This document shows positions 1 to 10,800 of a DNA stretch of 64,000 bases, piece by piece. Numbering within the stretch: position 1 is the first letter of the stretch; the number at the start of each line of letters is the position of its first letter. The stretch covers positions 75,791,986 to 75,855,985 of the forward strand of contig CM047426.1 in NCBI GenBank assembly GCA_026168455.1. The letters run 5' to 3'. The DNA comes from Theocolax elegans (Eukaryota; Arthropoda; Insecta; Hymenoptera; Cerocephalidae). Made by a program: the position numbers and the translations under genes. The notes beneath the pieces were generated by a model that worked only from the letters and a program-made list of their open reading frames with translations, made no database searches and was not told the DNA's origin.

Positions 1-249
1 AAAACGAGGATCAATGAACACAAAAAGAATAAAAATACTGAATCAGTTATTAATCAACATATGGTTTTAAATAAACATGAATTTGATTGGGATGGTGTTA
101 AAATTGTCGATAGGGAGATCAATTATAAAAAGCGTCTTACTTCGGAAATGTTACACATTAAACTTGATGTAAATAATATTAATAAGAAAGACGATATTAG
201 ATTTTTAAATAGCTCTTATTTCCCGGTTCTCAGAAATTTAAATGCCTGA
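1..249 (+). pseudogene. Penelope-like element, C-terminal GIY-YIG endonuclease fragment
   Basis: The frame is open from the first base of the window, so the 62-codon ORF beginning at 61 is only the tail of a longer one. The visible protein contains HEFDWDGVKI, then REINYKKRLTSEMLHIK, then a DDIRFLNSSYFPVL terminus. From knowledge of the family, this W..V.I...E..Y.KR..SEM.HI pattern is the end of the GIY-YIG nuclease of Penelope-like retroelements, which follows their reverse transcriptase. The RT part would lie left of the window. The ORF ends with a normal TGA, followed by an AT-rich 3' region. I call it a fragment because only the end is visible; the rest may be intact outside the window. 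Confidence 0.75.
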
Positions 250-441
250 TTTGACAACAATACCTTTGGCGATATATATATATATATAAATACACCGAGT
301 TTTGCTTATGTTGACTGTTTATCTAACCGCTTGACGAATCGGTTATCCCATTATAAAAAAAAGGTATTTTTTTATATCTAAGTTTTTCAATATTGTTTGT
401 GCGTTCTTTTAATTTGTTATTTGTGTGTTATCAATAAATAG

Positions 442-477
442 CCTGAAGAGGTTGATAGACCACGCCAACGAAACGTC
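442..477 (+). other. Possible degenerate hammerhead-ribozyme-like motif in the Penelope 3' region
   Basis: Downstream of the Penelope-like ORF is CTGAAGA, a short segment with GTTG pairing to CAAC, then CGAAACGTC. Penelope-like elements are known to carry hammerhead motifs with core CUGANGA, stem II, GAAA and a UH cleavage site. Here the order of elements fits, but stem II has an unpaired G and stem III is essentially absent, so this is a resemblance and not a confident ribozyme. Confidence 0.25.
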
Positions 478-747
478 GCCTTGAAGAAAAACTTTTTGTT
501 TTTTTCTTTTCCTTCGCCTCCGTCAGATCGACAAAATCCCTACTGAAAATCTTATTTTTAGCTTCATTCTCGTTCTTGGTTGGCGATTATATATTGATAA
601 CAATTGAAGTTATTTAAATGTTCGAAGTCATTTCCCAAAATTTTTTTTTTAATATTTACACATAGATATAAATATATGTTCTATAAAATAAAATCTCGTG
701 TCACGCTCTATTATATTAAATTTACAAATTATATTTTACGAATCAGA

Positions 748-1038
748 CTACGAAAAAAAATACGTCTTACTTTGCTCAACCGCTTGAATAGTACGACCGA
801 TTTCATACGCTGATAGTTTATTTAAAAATTTTGTGACTGTGCAGGGTGGATCACATTCCATTTCAGACCACGCATTTGTTATCGCACTATCTCTCAATCG
901 GGTTTTCAATTTTTTAGGAGCAGTAGTTGCTACATTGTTTTTTGCTCGTTCTAAATCCAATAGAGATCTTTCCTTAATTTTCAGAATCGCATCTGAAATG
1001 ATGAACAAAGTTTTACATTGTATTTTTAAATCATTCAC
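748..1038 (-). CDS. Hypothetical 96-codon ORF, unrecognised
   Basis: This minus-strand frame encodes a charged, mixed-composition peptide (motifs such as LLDLERAKNNVATTAP and KLKTRLRDSAITNAW) that looks more protein-like than its AT-rich surroundings. I do not recognise a domain. It has an AUG start, no visible signal peptide or membrane segment, and no obvious neighbours on the same strand. A fragment of an exon or of an unrecognised transposon is as likely as a real gene. Confidence 0.22.
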   Translation of the reverse strand: MNDLKIQCKTLFIISDAILKIKERSLLDLERAKNNVATTAPKKLKTRLRDSAITNAWSEMECDPPCTVTKFLNKLSAYEIGRTIQAVEQSKTYFFS

Positions 1039-1069
1039 AAAGATTGTTGACGTCTTTTTCTAATAAAAA

Positions 1070-2213
1070 GTTCACTTATACACAATCTTTTGGGCAAGAA
1101 AATATAGTTTTTATAAATAAATTCGCGTTTTTACGTTTTTCTCACTTTTAAAGCGCCATTTTGAATTTTGGAAAAACTTCAATGTAATTTTTAAAGACAG
1201 ATATAATCCCCTATAAAATCCCCAAGAGGGGATTCCCCTCTTTCACATTCAAAGCTTGACATTATTTAAGAAAATTTTTGAGAATTTCACGTTCTTTGGT
1301 GAAAAATTCGTCATAACTCCGAAATAATCGTAGGCCATTTTTAACGGCGGTATAAGAAAAAGGCGAACAAGATATGACGCAGAAAACTGATATTTAACTA
1401 CATTCAACTACATATTTTACAGAGAAATTATATTGTCGATTGTATCTAGATTTTTTAAAGTTATGAAGAGAGCAATCATGAGTCGAACACAGGATTGAAC
1501 AGAAGTCTCAAACTATTCCAGTTTAGCTAAGTACAAGTAAGGAGCCTGGTGCACCCGAAGCGTATAATGGCAAACACCAACCTGGATTCCTAAGTAGGCC
1601 ACTCCGAAAGAATGACTGGAACGAACCAGGATTCGAACAGCATCGGATGATCAAAGAAGGGAGCTCCAATGGTATGAGGAACCCAACGAAGGTCTCTAAG
1701 TGCGATTCAAAACCTATGCAGTTTGCCATGGCATTCCACAAACAAACTACCACGTCCAAACACCGATTGCGACTCAAAAGGCAGGCTACCATACCTAGCC
1801 TTAATCTTGTATATAATAAGACTGCCCACGAGTAGATAGACATAAGCGAGAAATCTCCGGAATACAATTAATCAACTTGTATTTTGGATGCGCAGATTGG
1901 CTAGATACCATGTAAATATATATAAATCCAGATCCAATAACTCAATCTTCTTAAGTAGTAGTATAAGCTTGTAAATTTGTAAATAGTATAAATAGTGTAA
2001 ATATTAGGAAACGTTAAGGCAAGCAATCTCCTCGAGTATACTCGTGTCGTCGTCGACTCACTCTCTCTCGTAATTCTCTCTAGTACTCCACGTACTGCGC
2101 AAAGACGGAGCGGACCGGTCTTGTATACCCAAGAGGCTTCCTGCGATAAAATTGTTTAATTCTTTTACACTTTCTCGACTTTATCTATAATGCTACATAG
2201 CGCTTAATACAAG
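1070..2213. other. Unassigned stretch upstream of the R1-like element
   Basis: AT-rich to about 1480, then a moderately GC-balanced block. The block at 1520-2200 contains a TC-rich patch (about 2055-2090) and no convincing ORF. It may be the 5' part of the retroelement that follows, or a separate repeat. I see no conserved domain in any frame. Confidence 0.3.
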
Positions 2214-4019
2214 ATGACCCCTTTCACTACGGTGCAAAAAGCCAGGGCAAGTAAGATAAAGAGAAGCGGAAAGTCCAGTAGCTCTCGCCTCGAACGCACT
2301 AATGCGGAGCTTACTGGACAGACCTCTCTCACAAATATTGGAGAATCCTATTCCGACAGCACCTCGACCGAGCCACTACACTCAAAGGAGGGCTTAAGGT
2401 TAGGATACTTCAATTAAACATGGGTAGATCGAGAATCGTCACCGACGAAACTCGAGCTCGAATGGTCAGAAAGAGGATCGACTTAGCTTTAGTCCAAGAA
2501 CCGTATGCCCCTAAGGGATCATTAACGGGGATAGGACTAAGCTTCGGTACAATGACGGGTGCCAGGCCCGATCAAACAACCGCGGCAGCTGTAGTACACA
2601 GCTCTGGCACTCTAACGTACACGAGAGTCTCGCAATTCTGCACTACCCCTTGTGTATGCTTCATGGTGAACGGACGATTTGATGAGTTTGTACTGCCAGT
2701 TTAGGGACTCCATTGAGAGACACCTTAAGCAGTTGCGACAAATTCTAACCTTGCTGAAGGATCAAATGATTCTGATAGCGATGGGTGCGAATGCAAAATC
2801 GTCGTGGTGGGACTCGCCTGTACAAGATGGCAGAGGTCAAGCTTTGGAATATTTCATACTTGAAAACGATCTGACCGTGATGAACCGTAAAGGACAACCG
2901 GCCATCTGCGTCAGCACGAGAGGTTAAACCTATATCGATGTGACGCTGGCAACCACGAGTCTCAAACAGTTCATCACAGAATGGTCGATCGAAGACTGGT
3001 CGACGAGTGATCACAGATCAATTGAGATCGTTGTAGACTTCGTAAGGCACCCCGTACGCCGAGTAAAGGTGTTAGAACCTCGGTTCAACGTCAGAAAAGC
3101 GGACTGGGACGCTTTCAAGGAAGCACTAAAAGTCGAAAAGACGCGTCTATCGGACATGCAGATTGACTCCAAAGACGATGTCGACAAATACGGCGACGCT
3201 TATGCAGCGGCTGGGTGGTGGTCTAGTGTTGATACATCCGGTAAGAGGAAGCTTGCAACCTTGCAAAGACGGACTCTAATCTGGATATCGAAAGCGTACA
3301 ACACTGTCTCCCACGAGGCACTCCAGATAATCTCTGCTGCTCTACCCAATGACCTAGTGTTGGAGGAAAGAGCAGCTCATTATCATATCAGACGTAGCGG
3401 ATCTGTCCTTGTGAATGATGTGCGTATCGAAAGAGACCCGAATAGTAAGACATTGAAAGTGGCCATCTCTGAAGCCAAAAGAAAAGTTCACGAAGAACTT
3501 TTGAACGTGTGGCAAAAGAGATGGGAGTCTACTGAAAAAAAGTCGATTACGCGCAAGTTCTTCTGCTCTTTACATGGCAGGACAAAAAAGAGCTGGTTGA
3601 GGCCAAACCACTACATATCACAGTTTTTAACTGGACACGGGTCTTTTAAGTCTTACCTCTACCGTTTCGGTAATAGCGAAGACCCGAGATGTAACTGTGG
3701 TGACGAGCAAACTTCCGACTACATACTCTTTGAATGTCCTCGTGTAGCCAAGATCCGACAACCACTCATTGACGATGTACACAGGTATGGCCATTTATGG
3801 CCGTGTAACCCAGCAGTGTTGGTTAGTCGTGTAGAAATCTATCGGGCAATTAACAAATTCACTCGAGAATATGTTAATCCGACAGAGCAGGATTACGAGG
3901 ACGGTGACAGAGATACCGTAACTCCGGAAACGCCAAAACAGAGTGAAAGGAACTGTGCGAATGTTTCGAGAAAGAGGCCACTCCCCTGGCATTCTTGCAT
4001 AAAGCCATGTACAGTGTAG
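2214..4019 (+). pseudogene. R1-clade non-LTR retrotransposon, internally deleted and frameshifted
   Basis: The element starts with a short leader ORF, then a frame (about 2390-2704) with LKVRILQLNMGRS and LALVQEPYAP, the first motifs of the AP-endonuclease domain of R1-clade LINEs. After a frameshift near 2690 the domain continues with GANAKSSWWDSP, an in-frame TAA at 2925, and TSDHRSIEI, the closing SDH motif. At about 3200 the sequence jumps from the linker straight into the post-RT region (TLQRRTLIWISKAYNTVS, then a C-terminal CNCGDE..SDYILFECP zinc knuckle). The entire reverse-transcriptase core, some 400-plus codons, is therefore missing, so the copy cannot mobilise itself. R1-clade membership rests on the endonuclease start and the C-terminal knuckle; which R1 family is not resolvable by eye. 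Confidence 0.8.
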
Positions 4020-4790
4020 TTGGCGAGACTGAATCTTCTGGATCCCCAGTCTGTACCATGCACTTAAAATGGCATCCCCAAACCGGGATCGCTCGAACCC
4101 GTATCGGGAGTCAAAGCCCTCGAATTGAACGGCCTCGTGTGAATGACGAGAAAAGAGGGCCTTGACACATCACGGAATGCAAAGGAATTTCTCCTGTTAA
4201 TTGCATTCTTTCGAACGTTAGGCCACCTACTGTAAAACCTCCCCGGGGATCTGTGGAGTAATAGGAAGATATGTTTCGGCATGTCGACAGTTGGACCAAT
4301 ATGACTTTACTTTGGTACACGGGGACTGGGTACGAGCCCCACGTTGGCGTAACTCCGTGTCAAAGTGAAACGTCGGCGTGTCCCAGGAGGGTTGGACTCT
4401 GTGTGGCATGTGGTTGTAAACAGGCTTGACGGGTAAAACAAAATTGACCCGGATGCCGCTTATGTTCGAAAGCGGAAAACGGCGGGGGCTAAACACCGCC
4501 GCATCCCCACCGAGGATTACGGCACCAGGCTAGCCGCCTAATTGCGGTGGGCTCAAATAAAGGCTTTCGGTACACTGACCTAAGTGGCCTCTTATCGCTG
4601 TTAATCGATACTAGAGGAAGCTTCAGATAAGCTTCACAATTCGAAAGCATCGGAGATCTTTAGGCACCATCGCCGACAAGTGAAACCGACGGAATGTTAA
4701 ACTTAAATGACAAAGGCTTCTAGGGTAGGAATACTGCGGATTGATGCGGTAACACTGCCCTAAGGAAAGACTCTAGAACAGTCATAGAAT
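4020..4790 (+). other. Probable 3' UTR of the R1-like element
   Basis: GC-balanced sequence continues for about 770 bp after the R1-like ORF before AT-rich DNA returns near 4790. Overlapping minus-strand ORFs here have no recognisable domain and look like shadows. An AATAAA occurs at about 4556. The exact 3' end is not marked by a clear tail or duplication. Confidence 0.4.
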
Positions 4791-4950
4791 AACTGTCGAT
4801 TGTATGTACTTACAAATGAAGGTAAATGTACTTGGTTTTGTGGGAATCATTTGGTGTAAACTTCTGTGGTAGCTTTTCAAGAAATTGTAAGTGCGGTCAA
4901 CTGCTTTGAAAACGCTAAAACATTTTGGCTTCACCTTTTTCATCCATTGA

Positions 4951-5052
4951 GACTGGAAGTACTTCATAAATTTATTCCATTTTAGACTGGAAGTACTTCA
5001 TAAATTTATTCCATTTTAGACTGGAAGTACTTCATAAATTTATTCCATTTTT
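4951..5052 (+). repeat. Three tandem copies of a 34-bp unit
   Basis: The unit begins GACTGGAAGTACTTCATAAA and ends ATTCCATTTTA. Copies start at 4951, 4985 and 5019 and look identical, implying recent tandem amplification. No spacers or cas genes are present, so this is a simple minisatellite. Confidence 0.95.
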
Positions 5053-5389
5053 TCAAATTAGATTATTTTTTCGCATCGTCATCCGTTGAATTTTTTCCAA
5101 ATTGAGTTTGAATGTCTAAATTTATTATTTTCACAGCTTCTGCAGCTTTTGTCGCTAGCAGAAGGGGAATAATTAAAATTTTCTTAATAATAGAGTGGTT
5201 TATCGGATTCTTTCCTTTATTATGTCTTACAAATAGTCTGAACTATTTAGACTTAGCTTTCCTGATGATTGCCTGCAATTGGATGCATACTTATCTGTTA
5301 ATAATTTTAACTAAAATTATACCGGAAGGATGGGAGGGAAGTAAATAACCACACAAAGTCCTTTAATTGTGCTCTTTACCGAGCGTTGC

Positions 5390-5700
5390 AATTTATTATA
5401 CTACGTATATATATGTATATGTACATAAAGCACGCGGTATCCGCAGCGTGCTTTCGAGAAGCCGGTTCGTTACCTGTGGATTCCGCAGATTACCCTAATA
5501 AACGATTGAGCAGGAGCCGATGGCCGTGATGAGCAGATGAGTTGAGCGTCGAAGTTTCGAGCGATGAGCCGGTAAAAAACGTGAAAAATAACGGGAGCTG
5601 TCGTGCGATGCGCAAGGCGTCGAAGATGGCGACCGAAGAGAGAGAAAAAGGGGGGAGGGAACCGAAGAGACGAGTCAGTGGCGCGCTCGCAGGACAATAC
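5390..5700. other. GC-richer island of unknown nature
   Basis: About 300 bp of markedly GC-richer sequence in AT-rich surroundings, including an inverted pair AGCACGCGGTATCCGCAGCGTGCT near 5428. Both minus-strand frames are open for 75-78 codons but show no domain. It could be a solo LTR or another repeat fragment. Confidence 0.3.
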
Positions 5701-6343
5701 CTATAAAAATAGCTAAATTGATACAAATATATCTATCATAATTATCTTGAAAACGTTCTTTGGCTGGTTACGTAGACCAAGTAGTTTCGAAGATATCAGT
5801 GAACATCATTTTGTTAATTTGTTTCAGTAGTTTTTAGTGAAATATGAAGATTTTATATCACTATGTTATAAGTTCAATTTATTAATTAGTGTGTGTTCGA
5901 TATACATGTCTCTATCATTATGTATTTATTGAAAATAGATAAGTTATTTTATTTATAATTGATTTTTTTGAAATAAGAATTTTACTCAAATTTCCGAAGC
6001 ACAGCAATTTTCGCATTTATGTATGCCAATCCGGCATTCCTTTTCTCAAAACATTCTAATACGTTCAACAATAATGAAAAGATCTTAAAAAACATTTATA
6101 AAATTAACCGGGACCTCCAGCCTAATAATATAATTAAATAAGCTCTCAAACAGTGTTTCAATTGACCGTACAGTTATGTAAAAAGATACTAGAAACACTG
6201 TATGTAAAAATTTATTTTACATACTAGTTGCATAAACTAATTATACTACAAAACGCAATATGTAAAAATGCATTTTAATAAATAATGAAAATAAACACTA
6301 TAAAGGGAAGCTACGTACTACAATGAGATTTAAATAATTAAAA

Positions 6344-6680
6344 ATTTCATACAATGTTGAACTTTTTACACATAATTGTGAAAACTTGTGTAACTCCTTT
6401 AATATCTGGAGTACTCCAAAAAGTGCCATCAACAAAAAATTCATTTTCATTATCGAATTTGCTGATTAAAGTTGGATCAGTCATTATCAAATGGAAGGAT
6501 GTAGACGATGCTTTAATAATATAAGCTTCTAGCGAGACTTCAGATTCTCCTATTTTATTGCTAAGTAGCGCAGGATACTTTTGTATATGATCGTAAAAAG
6601 CTTCAATAGAACTGTACTGCTTCTTTACGTGTGATTTAGATTTCTCATTTTTACTTCTTTGAAGAGTTTTACCTATATTT
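6344..6680 (-). pseudogene. MULE-type transposase fragment
   Basis: Reading the minus strand, a continuous frame of about 110 codons ends with a normal stop and contains EFFVDGTFWSTP followed by QVFTIM. The (F/V)DGTF...P...Q..TI pattern is the start of the MULE transposase catalytic region that follows FLYWCH fingers in many insect proteins. The frame lacks an early AUG, so it reads like an internal exon. The rest of the catalytic domain is not visible to the left. Confidence 0.6.
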
Positions 6681-6899
6681 TCATATGATAGTTAAGCAGC
6701 GAAAGCTTTATTTCTGCAATAATTTATTGTAATTTTGTATTATAGTAATTTAATATTCATAAGTACAATATTTCTAACAGATAGAATTAACTGTGTAGTC
6801 TAGTTGCCCACTTAAAAAAATCGATATTTATTACATTTTTCGAAATTATAAATATTTAATAGTAATGTAAGTACATTTGCCATCATACATCATACTTAC

Positions 6900-7125
6900 T
6901 GGAGACTAACTTCGTCAAACACATCTCTTGCATAAGAAGATGGTCCCACCTTATAAACGTCATTTCTAATGTTTTTGGCCACTTCCTTCTGCTCCGGAGT
7001 TTTTGTTTATCGCAGGTGTGCGGTAAATTGTAAACTACAATATTATTCTTGCCCTCACTGGTGTCTATGAGAAGCTTCGTTTGACAGTTCTTTTTGATAC
7101 ATCCCCATCTATATAAGAAAATTGA
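6900..7125 (-). pseudogene. FLYWCH zinc-finger exon, upstream partner of the MULE fragment
   Basis: On the minus strand the sequence encodes WGCIKKNCQTKLLI, then VYNLPHTC, the W.C....C...H.C arrangement of a FLYWCH zinc finger. A one-base frame change then gives KTPEQKEVAKNIRNDVYKVG. A GTAAGT splice-donor-like site follows at 6894-6899. Together with the fragment at 6344-6680 this forms a FLYWCH plus MULE-type protein. The frame change suggests a decayed copy; an unrecognised small intron is the alternative. Confidence 0.55.
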
Positions 7126-7248
7126 AAATATAAAGTAGATTAATATTTTATTTAACCCTTTCAGTCACGCAATTCGAACAGTAATTTGATCATCACCGTA
7201 ATATACTATCTTAATCAGGCCGCTGATTACGAAAATAAAGTTAGATTT

Positions 7249-7492
7249 TGAAAATTCTTTTTTTTTTTTTTTATTTTATTGTCTTAACGTCGCTGTTTTT
7301 ATGCTCCCAAACCGTTGCTAATCAGCGACGGAGGTCATACGATGTCTTAGTGAAGAAAGCACTTGTTGAAAATACATTCGCCAGTGATGCTTGTATCAAT
7401 CGGCCGGGGCCGGGAATTGAACCTGGGACCTCCAGATTACGAGCCCGACGCCCTACCGACCGAGCCATCGCAGGTCTCTTATCTGAAAATTC
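7249..7492 (-). mobile_element. tRNA-derived SINE with perfect 9-bp target-site duplication (SINE-1)
   Basis: The body is 7258-7483 on the minus strand. The 5' head (7483 back to about 7410) is tRNA-like, with A box GGCTCGGTCGGTAGGGC and B box GGTTCAATTCC. The anticodon loop reads CTCGTAA, suggesting an ancestor resembling a tRNA with anticodon CGT. The 3' tail ends AGCGACGTTAAGACAATAAAAT followed by poly(A) (poly-T on the plus strand, 7258-7272). TGAAAATTC flanks it on both sides (7249-7257 and 7484-7492), the signature of LINE-mediated retroposition. Confidence 0.9.
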
Positions 7493-7559
7493 AAAATGGT
7501 TGATACAATATGGTAGATCAAAAATTTGAAATTTCATGAAATTTGGAAATCTCAACTTT

Positions 7560-8420
7560 TTTAAAAATTTGATTTTTAATTCGCAATGAGCGATACCAAA
7601 AACTTGTGTAACTTAGCATATGCTCATGATCTAATTTCGCTGGTAACGAATTAGATTTATGAAAATATCCATTTTTTGTATATATTACTTTAATTGCTTT
7701 AAACTCGAATACAATTATAAATAGACACTTTAACCCGAATTCAACCTAAAGCTGCAATCAGATAGATTTGACTAAAAATAAAATAAGCTGTAATGTCTTA
7801 ATTTGAACATTGTAGAAAAAATAAATATTAGAAGAAATTATAAAAATTTAATTCTACGAATCTATTAACTTAATTATTTTTGATTTCAGCTTTTCGAATT
7901 ACAGTTGATAAAAATAGAAGTAATTTTTTCTATAAAATTTTGTTTTTAACCCATAACTTTAGTATTAATATTAATTACTAGCCAAGATGCTCGCTTCGCT
8001 CGCAGTTAAATAGTATTGTTAACATAATAATTCTTTACCATCAAATTACATGTAATGAAATATTAAAAAAATTACTTTTTAAAAACTATTTAGTAAAATA
8101 ATTTATAGTACTAGTAATTAAATAAATATTACAATTATATAATTTCTTGGGATAAATCCGTAATAATTAATAGAAGAATGATCATTTTTACTATTTATAT
8201 CATTAACAATTTTTGTTACTCCCAATAATTAATTCCTATATTATTATTTACATTAATACCTGATAAACTTTATATAATTCATAATAGATCGATTCATATT
8301 AATAAATTATTAATTATAACATTCCAATTAGAATTTAAAATATCACGTGTACTAGGATGACAAATATTAGAAGTTCAAATAGAAATAACGATTTGTTTTT
8401 ACAATTTTTGATATATTGTT
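7560..8420. other. AT-rich stretch, nothing recognised
   Basis: No ORF with domain content and no repeats beyond low-complexity AT sequence. A short GC-richer patch, GATGCTCGCTTCGCTCGCAG, sits near 7986. Confidence 0.6.
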
Positions 8421-8422
8421 TA

Positions 8423-8424
<2 letters not shown>

Positions 8425-8462
<38 letters not shown>
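8425..8462. repeat. (TA)n microsatellite
   Basis: An uninterrupted TA dinucleotide run of about 38 bp. Confidence 0.95.
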
Positions 8463-8466
<4 letters not shown>

Positions 8467-8867
8467 CATTAAAAAATCTCACTGGAGATCTCAGATCATA
8501 TCCCAGGTAAGATGTCATACCAAAAACTCATTTCAGCAATTTTTCGTTCATTACACGTTTTAAACCTTCTTATGTCGATTGATAACTTGTTTAAGTGGGT
8601 ATCATACTCAATTACAAATACAAATTTCGCACCAGAAAATAGCAGATGAAAAAACAACTAATTTACTTATAACAATTAATAAAAACAAATTTACGCAAAA
8701 ACAGGAGTTAGTTGCCCTCCGTTATGTAATTATCTATCATTTTACAAAGCTTCAAGTTACTCTAACAACATGTCACCAAGAAAACCTTGAAAAATGCAAT
8801 ATGCTTATAATTTCTTGTATGAAAAATAAAATTCAACTCTTCAGACATTTTCGAAATTTCAATGAAA

Positions 8868-8905
8868 ACAGCTTCAGCCCGGATTTGAACCGGGACCTAG
8901 CTCTT
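8868..8905 (-). other. tRNA/SINE T-arm remnant at the edge of the repeat domain
   Basis: The minus strand reads CCCGGTTCAAATCCGGG, a perfect T-stem and loop with B-box sequence, but no D arm or acceptor stem follows because the TC-rich array starts immediately. It is the stub of a tRNA-like or SINE sequence, not a functional tRNA. Confidence 0.6.
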
Positions 8906-8936
8906 ACTCTCGCACTCTATTACTCTAACTTGCGTT

Positions 8937-10060
8937 TTCTCTCTATCTCTCATTCTCTCTATCTCTCAATCTCTATCTCTCATTCTCTCTATCTCTCATT
9001 CTCTCTATCTCTCATTCTCTCTATCTCTCATTCTCTCTATCTCTCATTCTCTCTATCTCTCATTCTCTCTATCTCTCATTCTCTCTATCTCTCATTCTCT
9101 CTATCTCTCATTCTCTCTATCTCTCAATCTCTATCTCTCATTCTCTCTATCTCTCATTCTCTCTATCTCTCATTCTCTCTATCTCTCATTCTCTCTATCT
9201 CTCATTCTCTCTATCTCTCATTCTCTCTATCTCTCATTCTCTCTATCTCTCATTCTCTCTATCTCTCATTCTCTATCTCTCATTCTCTCTATCTCTCATT
9301 CTCTCTATCTCTCATTCTCTCTATCTCTCATTCTCTCTATCTCTCATTCTCTCTATCTCTCATTCTCTCTATCTCTCATTCTCTCTATCTCTCATTCTCT
9401 CTATCTCTCATTCTCTCTATCTCTCATTCTCTCTTATCTCTCATTCTCTCTATCTCTCATTCTCTCTATCTCTCATTCTCTCTATCTCTCATTCTCTCTA
9501 TCTCTCATTCTCTCTATCTCTCATTCTCTATCTCTCATTCTCTCTATCTCTCATTCTCTCTATCTCTCATTCTCTCTATCTCTCATTCTCTCTATCTCTC
9601 ATTCTCTCTCTATCTCTCATTCTCTCTATCTCTCATTCTCTCTATCTCTCATTCTCTCTCTATCTCTCATTCTCTCTATCTCTCATTCTCTCTCTATCTC
9701 TCATTCTCTCTATCTCTCATTCTCTCTATGTCTCATTCTCTCTCTATCTCTCATTCTCTCTATCTCTCATTCTCTCTATCTTTCATTCTTTCTCTCATTC
9801 TCTCACTCTCCCTTACACAGACTCTCATTCTTACTCATTCTCACTCTCGCACTCCTTCACTCTCCCTCATTCTTACTCGCTCTGTACCTCTCGTTCTCTG
9901 TCTCTATCTCTCATACTCTCTCTCATTCTCTCTCTCTCTCACTCTCTCTCTCATTCTCTCTCCCTCATTCTCTCTCTCGCTCTGTACCTCTCGTTCTCTG
10001 ATTCTATCTCTCATACTCTCTCTCATTCTCTCTCGCACTCTCTCTCTCTCTCTTTTTCCT
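8937..10060 (+). repeat. TC-rich minisatellite, 16-bp unit
   Basis: The dominant unit is TCTCTATCTCTCATTC, repeated some 50 times to about 9780, then looser TC-rich sequence with TCACTC and TCGCTC variants. The long open frame through it (Ser/Leu/His-rich) is a by-product of a unit without stop codons. It forms the 5' flank of element A. Confidence 0.95.
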
Positions 10061-10765
10061 TTACAAAGGCAGTTGTCTCCTTGTGCTTGCTCGAATTTTG
10101 CTGACTAATGCTTTAATTATTCCTCACTTTGACTATGCTTGTCTCGTATTTTTAGATCTTCCATCTTATCTTAATATTAAAGTTCAACACATGTGTAATA
10201 CCGTTGTTAGATTTATTTTTCATTTAAAACGTGAGGTAGCATTCTATGATCAGCTAAACTGGCTTCCATTAAATGTTCGACGGAAATATTTCCTTGGTCT
10301 TTTATGTATAAATTGTTGGCCACCCAAACACCTCAATATTTATTCGATAAGCTGGCTTTTGTTGGCATTGAATTGCGTAGATCCAAACGAGTAAATACTG
10401 TTTTTAACCTACCTAATGTTAAGAATCTTGCGTGTAAATCTTCGTTTATTTATTTAGCAATGGAAACGTGGGATAATATCATATCTAGAATAAGAGAGGG
10501 CTCTAATGTAAATATTTTTAAAATGTATTATAAAAATTTCTCCATGAGGTTGGATAGCGACTTATCCGATTTTATGTCCAATGCTTGCGACGTAGATTAT
10601 TTTAATTTTAATTTAGCGTGAATTATTATTTTACATATGTATTATCGGTTATATTAATTCTTCTTTAGTTGTCTAATTTATTTTATATGTTCTATTTTAT
10701 ATGATTAGAGCCATCCGGTTGTATCAACTTTGGCGCAAATAAATATAGTTATCAATCGATCTCTC
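10061..10765 (+). pseudogene. Element A: 5'-truncated CR1/L2-group LINE, end of ORF2 plus 3' UTR
   Basis: The sequence emerges from TC repeats and immediately encodes the post-RT C-terminus: IIPHFDYACLVFLDLP, LNIKVQHMCNTVVRFIF, then LNWLPLNVRRKYFLGLL. One base-pair indel near 10300 shifts the frame; the rest (LATQTPQYLFDKLA, SNVNIFKMYYKNF) continues to a stop at 10619. The 3' UTR ends with AAATAAATATAG, then TATCAATCGATCTCTCATTC, running into TC repeats. FDYAC and LNWL..RR.YFLGLL are hallmarks of the CR1/Jockey-type C-terminus also seen in copies C, D and E. Sense is on the TC-rich strand. Confidence 0.8.
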
Positions 10766-10800
10766 ATTCTCTCTCTCTCTACCTCTAATTCTCTCTATCA

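Noticed and set aside
5112..5348. 78-codon hydrophobic frame that could be a membrane protein
   Set aside because: AT-rich DNA readily gives Phe/Ile/Leu-rich frames; no supporting context or domain.
7405..7480. Functional tRNA gene
   Set aside because: The anticodon stem needs several wobble pairs, no acceptor stem closes, and the unit has a SINE tail with target duplications.
8579..10108. 509-codon open frame rich in Ser, Leu and His
   Set aside because: It is translation of a 16-bp TC-rich minisatellite whose unit lacks stops; no domain and no codon structure.
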